7,965 bases of DNA, taken from NCBI GenBank assembly GCA_002469865.1, contig DKOD01000129.1, forward strand, positions 1 through 7,965. Reading direction: 5' to 3'. The DNA comes from Alphaproteobacteria bacterium UBA7371 (GTDB lineage Bacteria; Pseudomonadota; Alphaproteobacteria; UBA8317). A model generated the notes under the pieces. It had not been told where the DNA came from, did not search any database, and saw only the letters and a list, made by a program, of their open reading frames with translations. Position numbers and translations under genes: made by a program. Shown here piece by piece: positions 1 through 6,677 of this stretch; the first letter of the stretch is position 1, and every line of letters begins with the position of its first letter.

Positions 1-47
1 ATGACCTGGGTCCGGTCTGGTTGCACAACATTTGCACCATCAACCAT
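1..47 (-). CDS. Start of an unidentified downstream gene (partial, runs off the left edge)
   Basis: Only about 15 codons are visible, so no function can be given. Two overlapping starts are possible. The ATG at 47-45 reads M-V-D-G-A-N-V-V-Q-P-D-R-T-Q-V and stays open to the edge. It has a strong Shine-Dalgarno-like GGAAGG (59-54) with a 6-nt spacer and overlaps the end of the upstream molybdenum hydroxylase gene by 8 bp. The other is the ATG at 40-38, in a TGATG stop-start overlap. It is also open (M-V-Q-M-L-C-N-Q) but lies about 13 nt from that ribosome site, which is too far. I therefore prefer position 47. The overlap suggests translational coupling with the CoxL-like gene, so the product may work with that enzyme, but this is inference. 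Confidence 0.5.
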   Translation of the reverse strand, partial: MVDGANVVQPDRTQV

Positions 48-2352
48 GGATCACCTTCCAAAGATTGGCGGGGGTCAGCGGCATTTGAATGTCTGCGGCT
101 TTCTGCCCAAGGCCGTGACGGGCAAGGGCATCAGCCACCGCATTAACCACCGCGGGTGTGGCGCCAATGGTGCCCAATTCGCCGACACCCTTCACGCCCA
201 ACACATTATTCACCGACGGCATGGATTCATCCATGCTCGTTTTGAACAAATCCGTGGCAATATCTGCCCGTGGGGCTTGGTAATCCATCAGGCTTCCTGT
301 CAGCAGCTGACCGCCTTCGGGATCATAAACAACTTCCTCGGCCAGGGCTTGGCCAATGCCCTGAACCGCACCGCCTTCAAGCTGGCCGATCACCACCGTG
401 GGGTTCACCACCCTACCCACATCATTGGCTGAGGCATAGGCCGCCACATGGGTAACACCGGTCTCCGGGTCGATTTCTACTTCACAGATATGACAACCAT
501 TGGGCCATGTTGGGCCTTTGGCTGTGGTGCTGCTGGCCACTTCAATGCGGCCATCGGGTTGGCTTCCGGCAAGCTCGGCCAAATCACGTTTCATGTCGGT
601 GCCGGCCACGGCAAAAATGCCGGCTGCATATTCAAGATCCCCTGCTTCCACTTCCAATTGCTCAGCGGCCAGGGCTCGGGCTTTGTCCAGGGCCTCACCG
701 GCACCCACTTGAACCGCGGCACCGCCGGTGAATAGCGAGCGGGAACCGGCAGAGCCGAACCCATTGCCATGGTCGGTGTCGCCAATGACCATGCGGATAC
801 GCTCCGGGGCCACGTCAAACACATCAACCACCAACTGCACCAAGGACGTCATGATGCCTTGGCCCATTTGGTTGATGGCTGACGCCACCTCCACGACACC
901 ATCATCCATGATCGATACCCGGACATTTTCTTCCAGGGCATTGCCGCCGGTCCATTCCAAGAAGGTGGCAATGCCAAGGCCGCGCCACAAACCCTTGGCT
1001 TCAGATAATTTGGCGCGCTCTTCAAAACCATGCCAGTTGGCAAGGGCCAATCCTTGATCCATCACGGATTCAAAACCACCCACATCATAGGTTTGGCCCA
1101 TGGCATTTTTATAGGGCATCTGGGATGGGGCCACAAAATTCTTCCGACGAAGCGCAACACGGTCGAGGCCTGTTTGACGCGCAGCCTCATCCATCAAACG
1201 TTCGATGATATGGATGGCTTCGGGGCGGCCAGCACCGCGATAGGGTCCCGTGGTGGCGGTGTTGGTGGCAATCGCCTGATAGGCAAAATCAATCATGCCA
1301 ATGTCATAGACAGATGTCTGAACCCAGGGTCCGATCAGGGCTTGGATGGCAACACCCGACATGGTGGGGGCCGCCCCAACATTGGCCCGGCTATGGACAC
1401 GCAGGGCCAAAATCTTGCCCGCATCATCCAAGGCCATGGCCGCATCGGTGACCACATCACGACCATGATAGGTGGCCAGAAATTCTTCATCCCTCGAGGA
1501 AACCCAAGCCACAGGGCTTTTGAGGCGATGGGCGCAATAGGCCACGGCAACATCTTCTGGGTAGGGCCCTGTTTTCATGCCAAAGCCACCACCAACATCA
1601 CCCACAAGCACATGCACATCGTCGGTCTGTAGGCCCAAAAGACCTGCAACAGCACCCCTGATGCCCGTGGGCATCTGGCTGGAAAGGCGGATTTCCAATC
1701 GGCCATCACGCATTTGGGCAAGAACCGTGCGTGGCTCAATGGTGAGGGCTATCAGGCGTTGGTTGTTGATATGGAGTTTGACCACATGCTCTGCCTGACC
1801 AAACAGCTGATCCACCTGGGCGGCATCGCCATATTGGGTCGCAGCCACAATATTGTCAGGTGCATCAGCAATGGCCATGGCGCCTTCCGCCATGGCTTCA
1901 TCCATGGTGATGGCAAAAGGTAGTGGCTCATACTCAACCATGATGGCTTCGCCTGCAGCCTCGGCGATTTCCTTGCTGTCGGCCACGATTGCGACCACAG
2001 GTTCACCCACAAAACGCACCCGATCCCTGGCCAATATATGGCGCGGGGCACCGGCGGCATCACTGCCATCGGGCCTTTTAAAATTGGCCACACCGGGCAA
2101 ATGACCGATATTCTCCGCCGCAAGATCCGCACCCGTCACGATGAGGCGCACACCATCCATGGCCCGTGCATCTGTGGCATCGATGGACAAAATATTGGCA
2201 TGGGGCTCCGTGGAGCGTAGGAAGATTACATGCCCACACCCCTCCGGCAACATGTCGCCGGCATAAGCGCCATGGCCCTTGAGAAGAGCTTCATCCTCAA
2301 GACGATGAACCGCCTTACCACTGCCAAAACGTGTGTCGATTGCCTGTTCCAT
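40..2352 (-). CDS. CoxL/xanthine dehydrogenase-family molybdopterin-binding large subunit
   Basis: This is a 770-aa protein, the usual length for the catalytic molybdenum-cofactor subunit of three-part hydroxylases (CoxL, XDH-B, nicotinate or isoquinoline oxidoreductase type). The N-terminal third is the aldehyde oxidase/xanthine dehydrogenase a/b-hammerhead domain (about residues 20-145), followed by the molybdopterin-binding domains. Family motifs are GGGFGMK (254-260), PYRGAGR (370-376), QMGQG (495-499), GSAGSRS (533-539), QGIGQAL (664-670) and GVGELG (722-727), where E725 is the expected catalytic glutamate. The active-site loop has Gly373 where true aerobic CO dehydrogenase (form I, AYxCSFR) has the copper-binding Cys, so it should not be a Mo-Cu CO dehydrogenase. 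Its substrate is unknown. The small 2Fe-2S and FAD subunits are not in the window. The start has an AGAAGG ribosome site 8 nt upstream. I see no convincing promoter in the 138-bp gap before it. Confidence 0.9.
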   Translation of the reverse strand: MEQAIDTRFGSGKAVHRLEDEALLKGHGAYAGDMLPEGCGHVIFLRSTEPHANILSIDATDARAMDGVRLIVTGADLAAENIGHLPGVANFKRPDGSDAAGAPRHILARDRVRFVGEPVVAIVADSKEIAEAAGEAIMVEYEPLPFAITMDEAMAEGAMAIADAPDNIVAATQYGDAAQVDQLFGQAEHVVKLHINNQRLIALTIEPRTVLAQMRDGRLEIRLSSQMPTGIRGAVAGLLGLQTDDVHVLVGDVGGGFGMKTGPYPEDVAVAYCAHRLKSPVAWVSSRDEEFLATYHGRDVVTDAAMALDDAGKILALRVHSRANVGAAPTMSGVAIQALIGPWVQTSVYDIGMIDFAYQAIATNTATTGPYRGAGRPEAIHIIERLMDEAARQTGLDRVALRRKNFVAPSQMPYKNAMGQTYDVGGFESVMDQGLALANWHGFEERAKLSEAKGLWRGLGIATFLEWTGGNALEENVRVSIMDDGVVEVASAINQMGQGIMTSLVQLVVDVFDVAPERIRMVIGDTDHGNGFGSAGSRSLFTGGAAVQVGAGEALDKARALAAEQLEVEAGDLEYAAGIFAVAGTDMKRDLAELAGSQPDGRIEVASSTTAKGPTWPNGCHICEVEIDPETGVTHVAAYASANDVGRVVNPTVVIGQLEGGAVQGIGQALAEEVVYDPEGGQLLTGSLMDYQAPRADIATDLFKTSMDESMPSVNNVLGVKGVGELGTIGATPAVVNAVADALARHGLGQKAADIQMPLTPANLWKVIHG

Positions 2353-2490
2353 GAGCCAGCCCTTCTCGGTGATAAAAACTTCAGATTTGGTTGTAATGTT
2401 TTGATCGACTTAACACCAGTTGCCTTGAAAGCAAGCGGGCCAATTTGACGCCCCAGCCTTTGCTAAAAATATGCCTTGGTCAAAGCAAAC

Positions 2491-2973
2491 CTATGGCTGG
2501 CCTGACATCAGTCCCTTGGTGAAACGGCTCTTGAACAGATAAAAGGCCATGGCGCCGGAAATCAAAAAATTCGCCCCGGCCAATGATATGCCCAAAAAGG
2601 TGATGGCTGGCTCGTCGCAAGGTGGTGGGCTTCGGCCTTCCAAATCCGCCTGCAAGGCCTCCAAGGATAATGCCGGCCCACTGCCCCCACAGGGCAAATC
2701 AAGATACCAAAAGCCATATTCAAAACCCGCATGGGCGCCAGCCAATATGGTGGAGACTGACCAAGCAAGGCCTAAGGTGATGAGGCCAAGACCGGGCAAA
2801 AATTGCAGGCGCCAAAAAAACAGCCCCAACCCCACCAGCAACAAATGAAGGTAACGCTCGCGAAGGCACAGATAGCAAGGCTCCAAACCCACAAGATATT
2901 CAAGCCCAAAAGAGGAAAGGAGCAACAAGCTTGCCACCATTAAGCTGATCGACGTGGGGGTTAGCGCCAACAT
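2491..2973 (-). CDS. dsbB: Disulfide bond formation protein B (DsbB family)
   Basis: This inner-membrane quinone reductase reoxidises DsbA-type thiol oxidases in the periplasm and passes electrons to ubiquinone or menaquinone. With the start chosen here it has 160 aa and four hydrophobic segments (about 8-30, 42-58, 60-80 and 124-147). The redox pairs are in the expected places: C33-Y-L-C36 after the first membrane segment (in EPCYLCLRER), and C95 (DLPCGGSG) with C119 (PPPCDEPA) in the second periplasmic loop. The segments HAGFEYGFW and FLGISLAGANF are typical of proteobacterial DsbB. The reading frame extends upstream to an ATG at 3033, but that start would overlap the adenosyltransferase gene by 56 bp. 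The ATG at 2973 lies 4 nt after that gene's TAA and has an AGGT sequence 6 nt upstream, which suggests translational coupling. No DsbA is visible. Confidence 0.88.
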   Translation of the reverse strand: MLALTPTSISLMVASLLLLSSFGLEYLVGLEPCYLCLRERYLHLLLVGLGLFFWRLQFLPGLGLITLGLAWSVSTILAGAHAGFEYGFWYLDLPCGGSGPALSLEALQADLEGRSPPPCDEPAITFLGISLAGANFLISGAMAFYLFKSRFTKGLMSGQP

Positions 2974-2977
2974 CGCG

Positions 2978-3541
2978 TTACCTATTGGCCCCAGGGACCC
3001 AAAGGACATCTGCCTTGCCTTTGTCATTGCCAAAACGCGCCAGCACGAAACACAAATCCGACAGGCGGTTCACATAGGCCACCGCATGGCTGTTGATGTC
3101 CTCTTTTTCGGCCAAGAGCACCATGTCCCGCTCGGCCCGACGCACCGTGGTGCGGGCCAAATGCATGGACGCAGAAAACGCACTGCCTGCAGGCAAGATA
3201 AAGGAACGCAAGGGTTCCAATTCCCCATTATGCCGGTCGATACATTCCTCAATCCAGGCAACCTGACTTTTCACCACCCGCAAGGGTTCATATTCATAAG
3301 AGTCCCGCATGGGGGTGCAAAGATCCGCGCCGACGTCAAACAAATCATTCTGAATCCGCGAGAGCACCTGGTCCATGTCATCATCTGCATGCAGCCGCGC
3401 CATGCCCAACACGGCGTTGGATTCATCCACCGCCCCATAGGCAGACACCCGCAAAGAACCCTTTGACACCCTGCTGCCATCGCCAAGTGCGGTGTCACCG
3501 TCATCGCCTGTGCGTGTGTAAATTTTGTTGAGCACCACCAT
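2978..3541 (-). CDS. pduO: PduO-type ATP:cob(I)alamin adenosyltransferase
   Basis: This cytosolic enzyme transfers the adenosyl group of ATP to cob(I)alamin to give adenosylcobalamin, the cofactor of methylmalonyl-CoA and ethylmalonyl-CoA mutases. At 187 aa it has normal length for the trimeric PduO/MMAB family. Signatures seen are the N-terminal ATP-binding YTRTGDDGDTAL (8-19), GAVDESNAVLG (36-46), QNDLFDVGADL (64-74), PAGSAFSASMHLARTTVRRAER (117-138, given in part as the P-A-G and H-L-A-R / R-R-A-E-R elements) and YVNRLSDLCFVLAR (156-169). The R-R-A-E-R (134-138) and N-R-L-S-D (158-162) elements match the conserved ATP/cobalamin site. The ATG is preceded by AAAGGA with a 7-nt spacer, so the start is secure. 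It follows accA after 76 bp and leads straight into dsbB. In many alphaproteobacteria I would expect etfB-etfA next, so the dsbB neighbour is unusual. Confidence 0.92.
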   Translation of the reverse strand: MVVLNKIYTRTGDDGDTALGDGSRVSKGSLRVSAYGAVDESNAVLGMARLHADDDMDQVLSRIQNDLFDVGADLCTPMRDSYEYEPLRVVKSQVAWIEECIDRHNGELEPLRSFILPAGSAFSASMHLARTTVRRAERDMVLLAEKEDINSHAVAYVNRLSDLCFVLARFGNDKGKADVLWVPGANR

Positions 3542-3617
3542 GGGAAAATCCTTTGTTTTGAGCCAAGTTACGCCGGGTGAGAGCTAAACCATCACCGGCA
3601 CAGATCAAGCGGGCAAA

Positions 3618-4574
3618 TCACACCAACAAAGCTTCACCCATCTTGGCAAATTTGTCTGCCCGGTCCTTGGCAATATCCCCAGACCCCTCCAGCGCCAATA
3701 ATGAGGCTTCCAATTCATCCCCCACCGAACGAATGGCCTCGTCATGACTGCGGTGGGCGCCGCCCACAGGTTCTTGAATGATGCTGTCGATGACACCAAG
3801 CTTGCGCAAATCTTCTGACGTGATTTTGAGCGCAGAAGCCGCGTCACTGGCCTTGGCCGCATCCCGCCAAAGAATGGATGCACAACCTTCTGGGCTGATC
3901 ACAGAATAAACCGAATGCTCCAGCATAATCACCTTATTGGCGGTGGCCAGGGCCACCGCACCACCTGAACCGCCTTCGCCAATCACCACAGAAACCAACG
4001 CTGTGGGCAGGCGCAGGCATGCCGCTGTGCAACGCGCGATGGCTTCTGCTTGACCACGTTCCTCCGCACCAATGCCCGGATAGGCACCTGGCGTGTCCAC
4101 AAAGGTTAAGACCGGCAAATGAAAACGCCCCGCCAATTCCATCAAACGCACGGCCTTCCGGTAACCCTCGGGCCTGGCCATGCCAAAATTGCGCTTCACC
4201 CGGCTTTCCGTGTTGCGGCCCTTTTGATGGCCAATCACCATCACCCGCCGGTCACGAAAGACACCCAAACCACCAATCAAGGCCTCGTCATCGCCAAATT
4301 TGCGGTCACCGGCCAATGGGGTAAAATTGGAAAGAAGATGCTCCACATAATCCAAAAATTGTGGTCGGTCGGGATGGCGGGCAACTTGTGTTTTTTGCCA
4401 AGGTGTAAGCTTGGCATAGGTGTCTTGGATCAATTGTTCGAGCTTGGTCTTCAGCACGCCCACCTCATCATGGACGTCCACGCCAGCATCTTCATCTTCC
4501 GCCAACCGGCGAAGGGACTCAATTCGTCCCTCCAATTCCGCAATGGGTTTCTCGAAATCCAAATAGGAGATCAT
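3618..4574 (-). CDS. accA: Acetyl-CoA carboxylase carboxyltransferase subunit alpha
   Basis: AccA pairs with AccD to form the carboxyltransferase of acetyl-CoA carboxylase, which moves CO2 from carboxybiotin on AccB to acetyl-CoA. The malonyl-CoA product feeds fatty acid synthesis, and the enzyme is cytosolic. The protein is 318 aa, the standard length. It starts with the usual helical segment (M-I-S-Y-L-D-F-E-K-P, then E-L-E-G-R-I). The crotonase-like core has the family blocks GHQKGR (115-120), NFGMARPEGYRKA (129-141), VDTPGAYPGIGAEERGQ (159-175) and GEGGSGGA (199-206, glycine-rich oxyanion-hole region), plus SPEGCASILWRD (227-238). The ATG has AAAGGG with a 9-nt spacer. It lies 42 bp after mcl1, so the two are probably co-transcribed. 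AccD, AccB and AccC are not in the window. Confidence 0.97.
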   Translation of the reverse strand: MISYLDFEKPIAELEGRIESLRRLAEDEDAGVDVHDEVGVLKTKLEQLIQDTYAKLTPWQKTQVARHPDRPQFLDYVEHLLSNFTPLAGDRKFGDDEALIGGLGVFRDRRVMVIGHQKGRNTESRVKRNFGMARPEGYRKAVRLMELAGRFHLPVLTFVDTPGAYPGIGAEERGQAEAIARCTAACLRLPTALVSVVIGEGGSGGAVALATANKVIMLEHSVYSVISPEGCASILWRDAAKASDAASALKITSEDLRKLGVIDSIIQEPVGGAHRSHDEAIRSVGDELEASLLALEGSGDIAKDRADKFAKMGEALLV

Positions 4575-4616
4575 TTGGCATTACCCTTTCAAGAAATAAG
4601 ATGCCAAGCTTAAAGC

Positions 4617-5594
4617 TTAGCCATGCTGCTTCGCAATCATCTCTGCCTGACCCATGATGACCTTGGCCTGACGAATGGAGGCGATATCAATCAATTTGCC
4701 ATCAAGCGTCACCGCACCGAGCCCGTCACGTTCAGCCTGGGCCATGGCATCAAGGATGCGCTGGGCACGGCCGATGATTTCTTCATTGGGCGTGAACACA
4801 TCATTGGCCAGGGCCACCTGTTTGGGGTGGATGGCCCATTTGCCCGCACAGCCCAAGACTTGAGACCGGCGGGCCTGAGCCAAATAGGCTTCATCATCAG
4901 AAAAGTCCCCAAAGGGACCATCCACTGGCAAAATGCCATGGGCACGGGCTGTCGCCACCATCTGAACGATGGGGTAATGCCAAGGGTCGGTGAGGCTGTA
5001 GCCACGATCCCCCTCACCATCGGCCAACATGCCATAATGGGATTGGGTGCCACCGATACCCGTCACCGCCATGCCCATGGAAGCGGCATAATCAGCCACC
5101 CCAAAATGCACCGATTCCAGGCGCGGCGTGGCCTGAACGATTTCTTTCATGTTGGTGAGGCCCAGGGCGGTTTCCATGATCACCTCAAACTTGATCTTCT
5201 TTTTGCGGCCCACGGCCATTTCCGCCTGGGTCACCAGCATATCAATGGCATAAAGATCAGCAGCCTTGCCCACCTTTGGGATCATGATCATGTCCAAGCG
5301 CTCACCAGCTTGTTCGATCAAATCGACAACATCACGATAACAATAATGGGTGTCGAGGCCATTGATGCGCACCGACACGACCTTCTGGCCAAAATCTTCT
5401 TCTTGAAGCGCGGCAATGATGTTTTTGCGCGCCTGGACCTTTTGGTCCGGCGCCACGGCATCTTCCAAATCAAGGTTCAAGACATCGGTTGCCGATGCGA
5501 CACCCTTGGCAAAAATCTCTGGGCGCGAGCCAGGGATAAATAATTGCGAGCGGTTGGGGCGGGCAACGGCCTCAGGGGCGATGGTGAAACTCAT
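4617..5594 (-). CDS. mcl1: L-malyl-CoA/beta-methylmalyl-CoA lyase (HpcH/HpaI-CitE family)
   Basis: This is a 325-aa TIM-barrel CoA-ester lyase. It closely resembles R. sphaeroides Mcl1 as I remember it, for example in LNLDLEDAVAPD, VRINGLDT, RDVVDLIEQAGERLD, TGIGGTQ, ILPVDGPFGDFSDDE and GKWAIHPKQVALANDVFTP. That enzyme reversibly cleaves L-malyl-CoA to acetyl-CoA plus glyoxylate and beta-methylmalyl-CoA to propionyl-CoA plus glyoxylate, a step of the ethylmalonyl-CoA pathway. R76 (CoA/phosphate contact) and E141 and D168 (Mg2+ ligands) sit at the expected family positions, so it should be active. The last of these is in GVADYAASMG. The ATG has AAGAGG with a 7-nt spacer. It is preceded by a 114-bp gap with a possible promoter and is followed 42 bp later by accA. 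Other CitE-like lyases, such as citramalyl-CoA lyase, are less likely given the motif agreement. Confidence 0.88.
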   Translation of the reverse strand: MSFTIAPEAVARPNRSQLFIPGSRPEIFAKGVASATDVLNLDLEDAVAPDQKVQARKNIIAALQEEDFGQKVVSVRINGLDTHYCYRDVVDLIEQAGERLDMIMIPKVGKAADLYAIDMLVTQAEMAVGRKKKIKFEVIMETALGLTNMKEIVQATPRLESVHFGVADYAASMGMAVTGIGGTQSHYGMLADGEGDRGYSLTDPWHYPIVQMVATARAHGILPVDGPFGDFSDDEAYLAQARRSQVLGCAGKWAIHPKQVALANDVFTPNEEIIGRAQRILDAMAQAERDGLGAVTLDGKLIDIASIRQAKVIMGQAEMIAKQHG

Positions 5595-5639
5595 GGATAA
5601 ACCTCTTCACGATGATGGCAAACAAACAATGAGATGCAT

Positions 5640-5656
5640 GGGTCTGGCTTAGACCC
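5640..5656. repeat. Perfect inverted repeat (6-bp arms, 5-bp loop) overlapping the candidate mcl1 promoter
   Basis: GGGTCT (5640-5645) and AGACCC (5651-5656) are exact complements separated by GGCTT. The repeat lies in the gap between xerD and mcl1 and overlaps the candidate -10 element. It could be an operator or an RNA hairpin. The minus-strand run after it is only moderately T-rich (TTGTTTGTTT, about 10 nt further on), so a rho-independent terminator of xerD is possible but weak. Confidence 0.5.
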
Positions 5657-5677
5657 TTTGGATGGGTTCCACGTCAA
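5648..5677 (-). promoter_or_regulatory. Candidate sigma70-type promoter for mcl1-accA
   Basis: On the minus strand TTGACG (5677-5672, 5 of 6 to the -35 consensus) is followed after 18 bp by TCTAAG (5653-5648, 4 of 6 to the -10 consensus). Transcription would begin near 5641 and leave a leader of about 47 nt before the mcl1 ATG at 5594. The -10 lies inside the inverted repeats of this gap, which suits repression or attenuation. The match is modest and unproven. Confidence 0.35.
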
Positions 5678-5690
5678 TGGCCCAAGGGTC
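5652..5690. repeat. Second inverted repeat sharing an arm with the first
   Basis: GACCCTT (5652-5658) pairs with AAGGGTC (5684-5690). The stem extends by two G-C pairs past a one-base bulge, giving a loop of about 20 nt. The GACCC arm at 5652-5656 is also the right arm of the inverted repeat at 5640-5656, so in RNA the two hairpins could not form together. It lies entirely between the xerD stop and the mcl1 start. Confidence 0.4.
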
Positions 5691-5708
5691 GACATGCGGT
5701 TTGGTGTT

Positions 5709-6614
5709 TTACCCATGCAACCCGGCAAGTGGGTGGCTCTTGCGCACAAGATCGGTAAGTTCATCATTGGCAAGATGGGTGTAGATTTCTGTGGTCACCA
5801 GATTGGCATGGCCAAGCAATTCCTGGATGGCCCTAAGATCCGCACCATGCTGCAGCAAATGGGTGGCGAAGGCATGGCGGAGCATATGCGGTGAGATCTG
5901 GGTCAGCCCAAGCCCTGCCTCCCCGGCAAGTTCGCGTATCAATTGAAACAACCGGATCCGAGTCAAATGCCCGGCCCGGGATCGTGATGGAAACAAAAAC
6001 CTTTTGGACATGTTGCCGGCAAAAAACACCGGCCGCACCTTAAGGTAGGCTTCCAGCGCCTCTTCGGCATAGGGACCCACGGGCAACAACCTTTCCCGGG
6101 ACCCTTTTCCCTTCACCATCAACAAGCATTCCCTTGGCTGCCAAGAAGACAAAGGCAGACCCACACATTCCGATGCCCTTAGCCCCGTGGCATAAAGAAG
6201 TTCGAGGATGCACCGAAGCCTAACACCCTGATCACCAGGGCGTGCTTCGGCTGCTTTTAACAATTTGGCCACATCTTGCTCATGGAGCATTTTGGGCAGC
6301 CTCCGGGGAAGCTTGGGGCCATGATGCTTTGCCATGGGGTTGCTTGTTCGAAGCCCCCGCCTTTCTAAGAATTTGAAAAACCCAGCCAATGCAGATCTTT
6401 TGCGTGCCTGGCTGGTTTTGGCGAAACCTTGGCCATCCAACCAGGCAAAATAATCTGCCAAATCCCGTTCAGAAGCCTCATGGAGGGGCTTTTTTGCATG
6501 GCCCGCCATAAAGTTATGGGCCTGGTCCAAATCACGGCGATAGGCCAGCAACGTGTTTGGGGATTGGGCCTTTTCTGCGGCACGCCCTTCGACAAAAAGA
6601 TCACGGAAATCCAT
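5709..6614 (-). CDS. xerD: Site-specific tyrosine recombinase XerD
   Basis: XerD acts with XerC at the dif site, under FtsK control, to resolve chromosome dimers before cell division. The protein is 301 aa, the standard length. It has an N-terminal SAM-like DNA-binding domain (about 1-95, including SPNTLLAYRRDL at 18-29) and a C-terminal catalytic domain. The full catalytic set is visible: R146 (TGLRASE), K170 (GKGSRER), H243 and R246 (SPHMLRHAFATHLL), H269 (LLGHANL) and the nucleophile Y278 (TTEIYTH). The C-terminal S-H-P-L-A tail favours XerD over XerC. An in-frame TGA lies just three codons before the ATG, which fixes it as the first possible ATG. A GAGG sequence stands only 4 nt upstream, so translation may be modest. 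No attachment site or phage gene is nearby, so this is a housekeeping gene rather than an integrase. Confidence 0.9.
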   Translation of the reverse strand: MDFRDLFVEGRAAEKAQSPNTLLAYRRDLDQAHNFMAGHAKKPLHEASERDLADYFAWLDGQGFAKTSQARKRSALAGFFKFLERRGLRTSNPMAKHHGPKLPRRLPKMLHEQDVAKLLKAAEARPGDQGVRLRCILELLYATGLRASECVGLPLSSWQPRECLLMVKGKGSRERLLPVGPYAEEALEAYLKVRPVFFAGNMSKRFLFPSRSRAGHLTRIRLFQLIRELAGEAGLGLTQISPHMLRHAFATHLLQHGADLRAIQELLGHANLVTTEIYTHLANDELTDLVRKSHPLAGLHG

Positions 6615-6677
6615 CGGGCCTCATTATCTCGCCAATCGCCTCTGGGTAACTTCGCCAAAAGCCCTGCAGTTGCCGGA

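Noticed and set aside
1030..1632. Plus-strand open frame of 200 codons, and another at 1-432, opposite the CoxL-like gene
   Set aside because: Both are antisense to a gene with clear family motifs throughout, and neither resembles a known protein.
40..2352. Aerobic carbon monoxide dehydrogenase (form I CoxL)
   Set aside because: The active-site loop reads PYRGAGR instead of AYxCSFR, so the cysteine that binds copper is missing.
3572..3599. Rho-independent terminator after accA
   Set aside because: The hairpin is imperfect and is followed on the minus strand by GTAACTTGGC rather than a T run.
4606..4618. Doubled AAGCTT palindromes in the gap between mcl1 and accA
   Set aside because: Each is only 6 bp, they overlap the mcl1 stop codon, and the context shows no T tract or wider symmetry; most likely chance.
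4623..5543. Long plus-strand open frame (306 codons) opposite mcl1
   Set aside because: It is fully antisense to a well-recognised lyase, is rich in His/Gly as expected of a mirror frame, and has no recognisable domain.
5709..6614. Phage or integron integrase marking a mobile element
   Set aside because: Length, catalytic layout and C-terminal tail fit housekeeping XerD. No att repeats, tRNA gene or phage genes are seen, and the neighbours are core genes.
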